The notes beneath the pieces were generated by a model. It was not told the origin of the DNA. It did no database searches and saw nothing but the letters and a program-made list of their open reading frames with translations. From Massilioclostridium sp965141735 (GTDB taxonomy: Bacteria > Bacillota > Clostridia > Oscillospirales > Ruminococcaceae), in contig CBCSOX010000018.1 of assembly GCA_965141735.1 (NCBI GenBank), forward strand, positions 1 to 25,148: 25,148 bases of DNA. Direction: 5' to 3'. A program made the position numbers and the translations under genes. Below, piece by piece: positions 8,313 through 14,845 of this stretch; positions within the stretch are counted from its first letter, which is position 1; each line of letters opens with the position of its first letter.

Positions 8313-8885
8313 ATGAAAAAATTGATTGTTATAAGTTCAGTTATTCTTTTGATCTTTGCGGTTGCGGTCCTTGCCTCCTTTTTCGACTGGAAAACGGATC
8401 AGCAGATTGACAAAATAGATTTGATGAACCAAGCAGAAGACCTGTTTCATCAGACCTACCCGGATTTTATCCTCGAGTCCCACACCGTCCTCCAGCAGAA
8501 AAAGGAGTGGTACATCCTCTTTACAATCAAAGGGACCTCCCGGCCTGAGCAGGACCTCCCTGTGCGCTACTACGGCTATCTGCAGATCAAGCGGTCGTTT
8601 GACCAATACTCCATCCGGGACAAACAGCTCTTTTTGTGCGATCCATCTGCCAATTTCGGGTATTTCTCCGGCATTGGCTGGGGAAACCGAACATTCGGGC
8701 TGTTTCTCGACCCAAACGCCTACAGGCTCGAGCTCTATCAGGGTAATCTTTTAGTGGCAACCTATCTGCGTGAAAATGGAAATGATTTTTATTTTATCAC
8801 CCTATCCGTCCCGTTTTCAGAGATCGATCGCTGCGTGTGTTACGACCAAAACAATCGGATTTTACTTGACCATGACGGAAAATAG
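8313..8885 (+). CDS. Hypothetical membrane-anchored protein
   Basis: 190 residues from the ATG at 8313, chosen because GGGGGGA lies 6-8 nt upstream and the protein then begins MKKLIVISS with one hydrophobic segment (about 4-25). An in-frame TTG at 8277 would only add residues before this signal-like start. The rest is soluble and should face outward: charged, aromatic-rich, with KEWYILFTIKG, YYGYLQIKRSF and YFSGIGWGNRTFGLFLDPN. It could be a signal-anchored extracytoplasmic protein or a secreted one. No cysteine lipobox is present. It follows the broken secreted-protein gene by about 50 nt in the same direction, so the two may once have formed a transcription unit. I do not recognise the family. 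Confidence 0.7.
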   Translation: MKKLIVISSVILLIFAVAVLASFFDWKTDQQIDKIDLMNQAEDLFHQTYPDFILESHTVLQQKKEWYILFTIKGTSRPEQDLPVRYYGYLQIKRSFDQYSIRDKQLFLCDPSANFGYFSGIGWGNRTFGLFLDPNAYRLELYQGNLLVATYLRENGNDFYFITLSVPFSEIDRCVCYDQNNRILLDHDGK

Positions 8886-9165
8886 AGAGTACTGGCGGGA
8901 TGGGGAACTTCCACCCCTCTCGATTCTGCGTGGCAAATCCTGTACAAGATTTTTCGCACATCAAATACTTTTCCCGTGGTTTTCGTTCATACCGTGTTGT
9001 TTGTGTGCGATTGCACCCTCTACCTACAGTCTCTGTGCAGCTATCACATGAAACCTATTGCGAAACGTCCGGAAGCCTCGGCCTGCTGGCGTTCCGCCGA
9101 CCTAGCGCGCCAAACCGACCATTTTAATTTAAAGTTGGAATTCCTAAAGAAATTAAAAACAATGA
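8886..9165. other. Gene-free stretch
   Basis: Short open frames overlap here in several phases without ribosome-binding sites or recognisable protein character. No terminator with a T-run is seen after the 8885 stop. The sequence becomes strongly AT-rich just before the promoter at 9171. Confidence 0.4.
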
Positions 9166-9170
9166 ATTGC

Positions 9171-9199
9171 TTGATTTATTATGTTGCATATGTTATACT
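9171..9199 (+). promoter_or_regulatory. Sigma-A promoter of the lipoprotein gene
   Basis: -35 TTGATT (9171-9176), 17-bp spacer, -10 TATACT (9194-9199). A TG lies just upstream of the -10. The start codon is 30 nt downstream. Confidence 0.8.
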
Positions 9200-9228
9200 A
9201 AAACAAAAGTTCTAAAGGAGAATAAACT

Positions 9229-9690
9229 ATGAAAAAGAACATATGCACAGTCCTTGTGATGCTAATCTGCCTTTGTGTCCTGGCTGGGTGCGGAGGAAAG
9301 GACCCAACTGTCGAAAGTGTGCTGCAACAGCTCAAAGACGCTGGGCTTCCAATCACTTATGAAATCGTTTACACAAAAGACAACGATCCAAACGGCAGCG
9401 AAGCGCATGACTATATTCAAAAAGGAAATTTTGCAGATTCCAACATTGAACCTCAGTACTCCAAAGCACAACCCGAGAGCGGATCCATCGAAATTTTTTC
9501 ATCCAACAAGAAAGCGACCAAACGTGCGGAATATCTGCAAATATTTACTACCCTTGACAATATGCAGTCCCAGGTGATATCCGGAAAAGTGCTTCTTCGT
9601 CTCAATAATAGCTATTCCAAAAGTGATGTCGAAAAATTTGCCAAAGCAATTGGCGGCAAGGTTGTGACGTTTGCCAACAGCGCTGAATAG
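9229..9690 (+). CDS. Small lipoprotein of unknown function
   Basis: 153 residues; ATG preceded by AAAGGAG at the right distance and by a good promoter. The N-terminus is a lipoprotein signal: MKKN, a hydrophobic core, and lipobox LAGC with the lipidated cysteine at residue 21, followed by GGKDP. The mature part is small and soluble, with TKDNDPNGSEAHDYIQKGNF, SGSIEIFSSNKKATKRAEYL and a final KVLLRLNN segment. This layout (DPNG.., Y.. KANF, then GSIE.F and a conserved LLR near the end) resembles, from memory, a widespread class of small uncharacterised lipoproteins in Gram-positives; I cannot name a function. It appears to be monocistronic and should be anchored on the outer face of the cytoplasmic membrane. 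Confidence 0.85.
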   Translation: MKKNICTVLVMLICLCVLAGCGGKDPTVESVLQQLKDAGLPITYEIVYTKDNDPNGSEAHDYIQKGNFADSNIEPQYSKAQPESGSIEIFSSNKKATKRAEYLQIFTTLDNMQSQVISGKVLLRLNNSYSKSDVEKFAKAIGGKVVTFANSAE

Positions 9691-9783
9691 CCACAGTCCC
9701 CATTCCCCTGCTCCCAGTGTCAACTCTCGACCAGCGATACAGCAGCGCTCCATGACTTGCCAGCCAAAATTAATTATTCAATA

Positions 9784-9817
9784 CAAAAAATGCCGCCCTG
9801 AAATACATCAGGGCGGC
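9784..9817 (-). terminator. Intrinsic terminator reading on the minus strand, without an obvious gene
   Basis: GCCGCCCTGA (9792-9801) and TCAGGGCGGC (9808-9817) form a perfect 10-bp stem with a 6-nt loop. On the minus strand the stem is followed by ATTTTTTG; on the plus strand no T-run follows. It would end a leftward transcript from 9818-10240, where no convincing gene is seen. It might also serve weakly as the end of the lipoprotein mRNA about 100 nt upstream on the plus strand. Confidence 0.65.
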
Positions 9818-10218
9818 TGCATTGCGAAACCGGAGCAAACGCGATTGAAATTCCTGTTTGGTAATGCTCTAATAGTATGAGAAAAACCACGCACCTTACC
9901 CAAAGAAATTTTTGGCAGCCGACTGGGTGAAAATTTTAATTTTTGAGGTGTCGAACCTGCCGGACGATAGCGTTTTTCCGAAATATTCAGGCTCCATTAT
10001 TTGAGTTTCATGCGCTGTGAAACAGAAGGTTTTGCGGGATTTTACTGCGCTTGATTTTTTTGAAGTTGCCAGAGCCCGGCACTCAATTTCTTCGAACCCT
10101 TCTCAGAGTGCACAGATTCAAACGAAAACGACGCGGAAATTGCAGTCTTCGACACACACTTGTTTTTAGAAATGCCCCAAAATCATCCGAAAAATCGCAG
10201 TATTTTTTCAGAAAGGAC
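9818..10218. other. Gene-free stretch with a possible minus-strand small ORF or relic
   Basis: No supported gene. On the minus strand a frame runs open through an ATG at 9997 to a TAA at 9896 (33 residues, starting MEPEYFGKTLSSGRF). It is also open for several dozen codons before that ATG, but no Shine-Dalgarno sequence is seen. The minus-strand terminator at 9784-9817 lies 80 nt downstream. It may be a remnant of a small gene; evidence is weak. Confidence 0.3.
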
Positions 10219-10247
10219 TTGCATACAGACCACTTTTGTGGTATTAT
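10219..10247 (+). promoter_or_regulatory. Sigma-A promoter of secG
   Basis: -35 TTGCAT (10219-10224), 17-bp spacer, -10 TATTAT (10242-10247); an overlapping TATAAT lies at 10245-10250. The secG ATG is at 10291. Confidence 0.7.
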
Positions 10248-10290
10248 AATTGTTGTCTACAAAATTACTGAAAAGTCGGAGGGTCGAGGC

Positions 10291-10545
10291 ATGAACATTT
10301 TTGAATGGATCAGCGGCGCGCTGCTGTTAATTTCGGGTATAATCATCATCGTATTGGTCATCCTACAAGAGAGCAAACAAAACGGTTTGTCAGGCGCTAT
10401 TACGGGTGGTACTTCGGATTCTTACCTGGGGAAAAACGGCGGCAGAACAAAGGAAGCTCGTCTTAAAAGTTTCACAAAGTTCTTAGCTGTTGCTTTCTTC
10501 GTGTTAACCATAGCAGTTAACCTGGTCGCTATTTTCATTAAATAG
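10291..10545 (+). CDS. secG: Preprotein translocase subunit SecG
   Basis: 84 residues from the ATG at 10291, chosen because GGAGGGTCGAGGC lies directly upstream; longer frames upstream lack a ribosome-binding site and run through the promoter. The protein has the SecG layout: a first transmembrane helix (about 8-27), the conserved cytoplasmic loop with ESKQNGLSGAITGG and the Gly-rich YLGKNGGR segment, and a second helix (about 63-82). SecG is the small auxiliary subunit of the SecYEG channel in the cytoplasmic membrane. It precedes rnr, a common Firmicutes arrangement, with a terminator-like hairpin between the two genes. Confidence 0.95.
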   Translation: MNIFEWISGALLLISGIIIIVLVILQESKQNGLSGAITGGTSDSYLGKNGGRTKEARLKSFTKFLAVAFFVLTIAVNLVAIFIK

Positions 10546-10554
10546 TTCAGAACT

Positions 10555-10583
10555 GCCCTGCGAGTAACATCGCAGGGCTTTTT
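10555..10583 (+). terminator. Intrinsic terminator between secG and rnr
   Basis: GCCCTGCGA (10555-10563) pairs with TCGCAGGGC (10570-10578), and TTTTT follows to 10583. It lies 10 nt after the secG stop and about 33 nt before the rnr start. With no clear separate rnr promoter in that gap, it probably acts as a partial terminator that lowers rnr expression (inferred). Confidence 0.85.
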
Positions 10584-10615
10584 GTTTATGATAAGTCAAG
10601 AAAGGTATATCGTCT

Positions 10616-12766
10616 ATGAGAAATGCACTCGAGGCAAAAATCATCGCCTCACTCAAACGGGCAGGGCGCCGGGGAATGGTGTTCGCCGAACTCAAAAAAA
10701 TCTGTGAAATCAAGCCCAAAGAAACCGACCGCTTCCGCGGAGCGGTCAACCGCATGGTTGCGGAAGGAAAAATTGCATACACCAAAAACCGCTTTTTCCA
10801 TTTGAAATCCATTGGCGTTTACGCCGCGGAAATTGTCCGCAACAGCCGCACCTTTTGCTTTGCCCAGCGCGCATCGGATGAAGCGCGCATCTTCATTCCC
10901 GGAAAATACAGCCGGGGCGCGATTCTCGGCGATCTGGTGCTCGTCCGCCCACAGGCTCAGCTTGGGGACAGCGAGGAAGGCCAAGTCTTCTCGATCTTCA
11001 AAAACGGCCCCTCCTCCTTTTCCGGTGTCTTACTGCAGGAGGACGAGAATTATTTCGTGCAGCCGGACAATCTCTCCAAAGACCGGATTCCCGTTCGGCC
11101 AAAAAGCATTGGCGATGCGAAACCGGGCGACAAGGTCCTCGCTAAAGTCGTGCTGCGCGGTTCCCGCCACAGCGAGCACATCTGTGAACTCACCGGCGCA
11201 TATGGAAGTGCAGAGACCGCTGCTGCCTGTGCACGCGCTGTTCTCGACGCGCGCGGCATCACCGAAGAATTTCCGCAGGAGGTCTTGGAACAGGCCCGGA
11301 GTATTTCAGAACAGGGCATCCGCGACAACGAACGCGCCAACCGGCTTGACCTGACCGATTTGCCGATCTTCACAATCGACAGCGCGGATTCCAAAGACCT
11401 CGACGATGCAATCTCTATCGAAAAGGCGGAGGACTGCTATCATGTAGGTGTGCACATCGCCGACGTCTCGCACTATGTCCAGTACCGCACCCCGCTTGAC
11501 CAGGAGGCATTCCGCCGCGGGACAAGCATCTATTACGCCAACAAGGTCATCCCCATGCTGCCTAAGGAGCTTTCCAACGGCATCTGCTCCCTGAATCCGC
11601 AGGAGGACCGTCTCGCCTTTTCTGCACTGATGAACGTAAGCCTGGATGGGGAGCTGATGGATTTTACCTTCCGCAAAACGGTAATCCGTTCCCGCGTCAA
11701 AGGGGTATACAAAGAAGTGAACGCGCTGCTCGAAGGGGGAGCAGACGAAGAGCTCAAGCAAAAATACAGCGAAGTCCTCCCCTCTCTCCAGTTGATGCAC
11801 GAGCTATACAAGCGCTTATTTCAGAATAAAGTAAAGCGGGGTGCGCCTCAGCTTGAAACAAGCGAGAGCAAAATCATAGTGGATGAAAACGACGTGGCGG
11901 TTGACATTCAACCGCGGGTACAGGGCCTTTCTGAGGGAATGATCGAGGAGTTTATGCTCCTTGCCAACGAAGCGGCTGCAACCCTTGCAAAACGGGAGAA
12001 ACTCCCCTTTGTTTACCGCATTCACGAGCATCCCTCCCCCGAAAAGCTCTCCTCCCTCAAGGAGATTCTCGAGCGGCTCGGCCTTCCTTCCCTTCGGGTG
12101 GACAAAAAGGTCAAACCCGGCGTACTCGCTGGAATTCTATCAAGCTCACGGGACAGCGGCTTGTTTCCGATCATCAACACCCAAGTTCTGCGCTCGATGG
12201 CTAAGGCACAGTACGACGAACGCCCAGTCGGCCACTACGGGCTCGCGCTTGAAAACTATGCGCATTTCACCTCTCCGATCCGGCGGTACCCCGATCTTAC
12301 AATTCATCGCATTCTCACCGAATACGTTGTTCTCCATGAAACACCCGACAAAATTCACAAGCGCTACGATAAATTTGTCGCGCAGGCATCCAAACAGTCG
12401 ACCGAAACCGAAATCACCGCAATGCAGATTGAGCGAGAGTGCAACGACCGCTACAAGGCGGAATACATCCGCCAGCACATCGGTGAGGAATTCGACGGCA
12501 TCATCACCTCAGTGCTCGGCCGCGGGCTGTACATCGAACTCGAGAACACGGTGGAGGGCTATGTAAAGGTGGAGGATCTCAACGGCATTTATGAGCACGA
12601 TGGATTCACCGAGCTCAAGAATCACCAGACCGGCAAGCGTTACCGTGTCGGCGACAAGGTGCGCATCCAATGTGTCGCGGTGGATGTCAACGCCGGCAGG
12701 ATTGACTTTATCATCCCGGATGACCACTCGGAAGTCCCGCAGGAGCGGCGCCGCCCGTGGAAGTAA
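10616..12766 (+). CDS. rnr: Ribonuclease R (3'-5' exoribonuclease)
   Basis: 716 residues; ATG preceded by AAGAAAGG. RNase R degrades structured RNA processively from the 3' end with Mg2+ in the cytoplasm. The order fits the family: an N-terminal winged-helix segment (about 1-65), two cold-shock-type OB domains (about 70-230), the RNB catalytic domain with IDSADSKDLDDA (D255, D258, D261, D263, D264) and HFTSPIRRYPDL (550-561), then an S1 domain from about 627 (FDGIITSVLGRGLYIEL) and a short basic end. Length is typical for Firmicutes. It follows secG. In many Firmicutes smpB and ssrA come next; here neither follows, and a decayed insertion element occupies that place. Confidence 0.97.
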   Translation: MRNALEAKIIASLKRAGRRGMVFAELKKICEIKPKETDRFRGAVNRMVAEGKIAYTKNRFFHLKSIGVYAAEIVRNSRTFCFAQRASDEARIFIPGKYSRGAILGDLVLVRPQAQLGDSEEGQVFSIFKNGPSSFSGVLLQEDENYFVQPDNLSKDRIPVRPKSIGDAKPGDKVLAKVVLRGSRHSEHICELTGAYGSAETAAACARAVLDARGITEEFPQEVLEQARSISEQGIRDNERANRLDLTDLPIFTIDSADSKDLDDAISIEKAEDCYHVGVHIADVSHYVQYRTPLDQEAFRRGTSIYYANKVIPMLPKELSNGICSLNPQEDRLAFSALMNVSLDGELMDFTFRKTVIRSRVKGVYKEVNALLEGGADEELKQKYSEVLPSLQLMHELYKRLFQNKVKRGAPQLETSESKIIVDENDVAVDIQPRVQGLSEGMIEEFMLLANEAAATLAKREKLPFVYRIHEHPSPEKLSSLKEILERLGLPSLRVDKKVKPGVLAGILSSSRDSGLFPIINTQVLRSMAKAQYDERPVGHYGLALENYAHFTSPIRRYPDLTIHRILTEYVVLHETPDKIHKRYDKFVAQASKQSTETEITAMQIERECNDRYKAEYIRQHIGEEFDGIITSVLGRGLYIELENTVEGYVKVEDLNGIYEHDGFTELKNHQTGKRYRVGDKVRIQCVAVDVNAGRIDFIIPDDHSEVPQERRRPWK

Positions 12767-12772
12767 ACAACG

Positions 12773-12789
12773 GAAACAGCCGCTGTTTC
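12773..12789 (+). terminator. Weak hairpin after rnr
   Basis: GAAACAG (12773-12779) and CTGTTTC (12783-12789) with a 3-nt loop, 6 nt after the rnr stop. The T-tract is poor (TTTCTTGG), so it may be a terminator whose tail was changed where the adjacent insertion-element remnant begins. Confidence 0.4.
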
Positions 12790-12935
12790 TTGGAGTGACA
12801 CCTTGCTTGAAACGACGAAATACAGTCGAGAGGTTTCCAACGACGATCAAAACCACCAGTAAACTGGTCGGACCTTGGTAGAGCTAAAAACGGCTCTATC
12901 TCGAATAGCACTGCATTACAATCCCAGACAGCTGC
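12790..12935 (-). repeat. Probable end region of an IS200/IS605-type element
   Basis: Downstream (leftward) of the transposase relic the minus strand carries a hairpin TAGAGC...GCTCTA (near 12898-12878) and then ACCAG-TTTA-CTGGT followed by GGTTTTGATCG. Hairpin-bearing ends next to tnpA are expected for IS200/IS605 elements, but I cannot define the exact border. Confidence 0.4.
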
Positions 12936-12954
12936 TCAAGCAGCTGTCTTTTTT
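12926..12954 (+). terminator. Perfect hairpin with T-run at the tnpA relic end
   Basis: AGACAGCTGCT (12926-12936), loop CA, AGCAGCTGTCT (12939-12949), then Ts to 12954 on the plus strand. It overlaps the stop codon of the tnpA relic on the minus strand. It can stop rightward read-through from rnr, and it may have begun as an insulating palindrome of the insertion element. Confidence 0.75.
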
Positions 12955-13243
12955 GTCTGCTTGTTCTCACGATCCATAAACGAGTCGATTCGCTCCTTCC
13001 CTGTCATCTGCCCCTTTGTGTTATCCTTCTCCAATTCTTTCTGTATTCTTTGGATCCAGGTTCTTTTCGGCCAACTGTACCCGCAAAGTAACCTCTGGTC
13101 CAGATCTCCCTGCTCCGATTTTGCAGTCCAGATTCGCATGCTGATGCAGCGGCATGGGACTGCTCGTTTCTTCGAGAAACCTCATGGATTGTGCGGTGCT
13201 TTGGCACAAACGCTCTACTTATTTGAATCACACACTTCATCAT
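12936..13243 (-). pseudogene. IS200/IS605-family transposase TnpA, decayed remnant
   Basis: Three minus-strand frames together give pieces of a Y1 transposase. An N-terminal AFVPKHR (compare the family's IVFVPKYRR) comes first, then LHQHANLDCKIG in a second frame, SREIWTRGYFAGTVGRKE with a following KEY in the first frame, and IQKELEKDNTKGQMTGKERIDSF in the third. The last two match the family's FW-RGYYV-TVG and YI-NQ--ED--DQ(M/L) region; the tyrosine after the TVG segment is the expected nucleophile position. The central part with the HUH motif is missing, so there is an internal deletion as well as frameshifts. The relic is inactive. The identification rests on the C-terminal motifs recalled from the family. 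Confidence 0.65.
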
Positions 13244-13517
13244 AAGAAAAGGTCATATGAAGTATGATTTTTTCGTATTGATCAATCCACCGGCCTGATT
13301 TGTTTCGAGTACGATAGACAATACTAGGTGAAACTTGCCACTCCACTTGGGATACGCTCAACTTTTTCGGTCGGTCATCTCGAATGTCCTCCTTGGTGTA
13401 TTATTGCACTTGCCAAACACGCTTCTTTTTTATATGATGAAGTTTTTATTTTTTCTCCTAGACTTCTGCCTTTTTTCTATCACCGGCATAGTGCCTGGTT
13501 TTCTTTATACAAAATAC
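13244..13517. other. Gene-free stretch, with a possible small membrane-protein relic
   Basis: The first part probably contains the left end of the transposase relic. From 13328 two plus-strand frames encode hydrophobic stretches (for example FLLDFCLFSITGIVPGFLYTKY at about 13449-13514) that run into the following terminator. They faintly recall small two-helix YqaE/Pmp3-type membrane proteins with a frame break, but there is no ribosome-binding site and I do not call a gene. Confidence 0.25.
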
Positions 13518-13561
13518 AAAAAGCAGTCCCGCAGAGCATGTGCTCTGCGGGACTGCTTTTT
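13518..13561. terminator. Bidirectional intrinsic terminator (end of rnpB)
   Basis: A near-perfect 44-bp palindrome: five As and GCAGTCCCGCAGAGCA, a tiny loop, then TGCTCTGCGGGACTGC and five Ts. A T-run follows the stem on both strands. On the minus strand it ends the rnpB transcript immediately after the RNA. Confidence 0.95.
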
Positions 13562-13892
13562 GGTAGCGACTAAGCCTATAAGCCGAGTTCTGTTTACGTG
13601 ACAATCTATCTCGACGCTGTATTGCTACAGCGCTCCAGCCATCCTTCGGGAGCGTCGAGCCAACGATAGCCTCCCAGTCGATGTTGCATCGGATAGGGTT
13701 TGCAGGGCAATGCGGTTCCCCGCATTCCGGTGAGCTCTTACCTCGCCTTTCCATCCTTACCGGGGCATGCCCCGGCGGTATATTTCTGTTGCACTTTCCC
13801 TAGAGTCGCCTCCGCCTGCCGTTAGCAGGTATCCTGCTCTGTGATGCTCGGACTTTCCTCACCTTTCGGCGCTGCCACACAGCCTACTCGCT
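13562..13892 (-). ncRNA. rnpB: RNase P RNA (catalytic subunit)
   Basis: The minus strand carries the universally conserved RNase P RNA segments in order: GAGGAAAGTCCGAGC (13860-13846), ACAGAAATATACCGCC (13789-13774), the GGTAAGGATGGAAAGG and GAGGTAAGAGCTCACCGG regions (about 13762-13730), and AGAACTCGGCTTATAGGC near the 3' end (13591-13574). The ends pair as helix P1: AGCGAGTAGGC (13892-13882) with GCTTAGTCGCT (13575-13565), with one mismatch. A length near 331 nt and the conserved segments suggest the ancestral A-type fold (inferred). The RNA cuts 5' leaders from pre-tRNAs together with the RnpA protein. Promoter and terminator frame it precisely. Confidence 0.97.
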
Positions 13893-13898
13893 TGATTC

Positions 13899-13927
13899 AG
13901 TATACCGCATTTCCCGCTCCATGTCAA
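13899..13927 (-). promoter_or_regulatory. Consensus sigma-A promoter of rnpB
   Basis: On the minus strand: -35 TTGACA (13927-13922), 17-bp spacer, -10 TATACT (13904-13899). The predicted start falls at 13892, the first base of helix P1. Confidence 0.93.
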
Positions 13928-14117
13928 CAATGCAACCAGTGTCAAACCCAGTGGCGCGGTTTTGTGAAGATGTTTCGCAGCTATGTGCGGGGCGCATGGC
14001 GTCCCACTAAAGCTGCCCTGTTTCAAACTGACCCGCTGCATTGGGTCATTCCCCACAGGCATTCACACAAAGCCGGCCAAAGGAATTGAATGGCCAAAAG
14101 TGCTACAAAGGGGGATT

Positions 14118-14366
14118 TTATTGGACAAACAGATTGAGCAGTACTGTTGCCGCAACTCCGGGAATGCCCACAACAGCGGCACAGGCCAGGGTCAAGTAAT
14201 TGACTGTCAGCAGCCCGGTTGTCAAATAATTGACGGCGGCCAGTGCCGCAAGGCCGCTGACCGAACCCAAAAATGCATTTTTAAACGGTTTTGCTGTGCT
14301 TTTGTAATACCAGAACATGGCGATTCCCATGACCGCCACAATGCTCCACGCTGCGAACATCGGCAT
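14118..14366 (-). CDS. bofA: BofA-family membrane protein (pro-sigma-K processing inhibitor family)
   Basis: 82 residues from an ATG at 14366 with GAGGAGAGG upstream; a TTG at 14414 in the same frame is less likely. Two to three hydrophobic segments are seen: FAAWSIVAVMGIAMFWYY, GLAALAAVNYLTTGLL and a final LTLACAAVVGIPGVAATVLLNLF. The closing VGIPGV...LLNLF is the BofA hallmark. In Bacillus, BofA sits in the forespore outer membrane and restrains the SpoIVFB protease that activates sigma-K; many non-model Clostridia keep homologues whose role is less clear. It follows yaaL, the usual partner, but the upstream frame overlaps its 5' end. recR, the common third neighbour, is not in this window. 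Confidence 0.85.
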   Translation of the reverse strand: MPMFAAWSIVAVMGIAMFWYYKSTAKPFKNAFLGSVSGLAALAAVNYLTTGLLTVNYLTLACAAVVGIPGVAATVLLNLFVQ

Positions 14367-14646
14367 AATCGATCCTCTCCTCATCACAGACAAGTTCGCT
14401 GTGCTTGAGCCCAAGGCCGCGCGCCTGTTTGATGAGGAAATTGTATTTTACCTCAAGGGATTCCATCTGATAAATGCAGGATTCGATCAAATCCGCATCG
14501 GTCAGCATGTCGAACGCATTGCGCGCGGCGGTGAGCCTGTATTGTATATCCTCTAGTTCCTGAAGGAGCTGGTGTTTGTCGCGCTTTCCGCTGACCCTTG
14601 CGCCGATGACCGGAAGGGAGCAGGCGAATTTCAAAATTGATTCCAT
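14281..14646 (-). CDS. yaaL: YaaL/DUF2508-family small protein
   Basis: Up to 121 residues from an ATG at 14646 with an ideal GGAGG 7 nt upstream. The first about 85 residues fit DUF2508: a helical, charged protein with LLQELEDIQYRLTAARNAF, LIESCIYQMESLEVKYNFLIKQAR and GLGL. Such proteins are usually 70-90 residues long and end before bofA. Here the frame goes on for about 30 unpatterned residues and overlaps the bofA start by 86 nt, which suggests that the original stop was lost. Function is unknown; it precedes bofA in many Firmicutes and is probably co-transcribed with it. Confidence 0.8.
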   Translation of the reverse strand: MESILKFACSLPVIGARVSGKRDKHQLLQELEDIQYRLTAARNAFDMLTDADLIESCIYQMESLEVKYNFLIKQARGLGLKHSELVCDEERIDYADVRSVEHCGGHGNRHVLVLQKHSKTV

Positions 14647-14783
14647 AAGACAACCTCCATTTCAGCTATGTACACTCAGCGTTGGCGCTTTTGCTCCTCG
14701 CTGTATTGTATGCTGGTAGTATGGACGGTTATGCTGCAAGTTATACAAAAATTTCCATACATATGCTATTCATCAACTGTTTC

Positions 14784-14812
14784 TTGTTTGTCCATCAATT
14801 GTGTGCTATAAT
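14784..14812 (+). promoter_or_regulatory. Sigma-A promoter of the rhomboid-like gene
   Basis: -35 TTGTTT (14784-14789), 17-bp spacer, -10 TATAAT (14807-14812). A TG sits just upstream of the -10. The predicted start near 14819 precedes the ATG at 14846 by about 27 nt. Confidence 0.75.
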
Positions 14813-14845
14813 AATATCAATTTGATCAAAAGGGGACAAATTTGT

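Noticed and set aside
8770..9215. Three overlapping plus-strand frames of 75-93 residues
   Set aside because: They overlap each other, two begin inside or at the end of the previous gene, none has a ribosome-binding site, and the translations look random.
10070..10135. Sequence TTCGAACCCTTCTC with flanking GC-rich bases, reminiscent of a tRNA T-arm
   Set aside because: No acceptor stem, D-arm or anticodon arm can be built around it on either strand.
10051..10290. N-terminal extension of the SecG frame
   Set aside because: It runs through the secG promoter and lacks SecG similarity; the ATG at 10291 has a good ribosome-binding site and gives the normal SecG length.
12780..13560. tmRNA (ssrA) or smpB expected after rnr
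   Set aside because: No alanine-rich tag frame with ALAA-stop, no tRNA-like ends and no SmpB motifs are present; the region is explained by the tnpA relic and rnpB terminator.
13328..13601. Hydrophobic small ORFs resembling YqaE/Pmp3
   Set aside because: The best hydrophobic segments lie in two different frames, there is no ribosome-binding site, and the frames run into the rnpB terminator and RNA.
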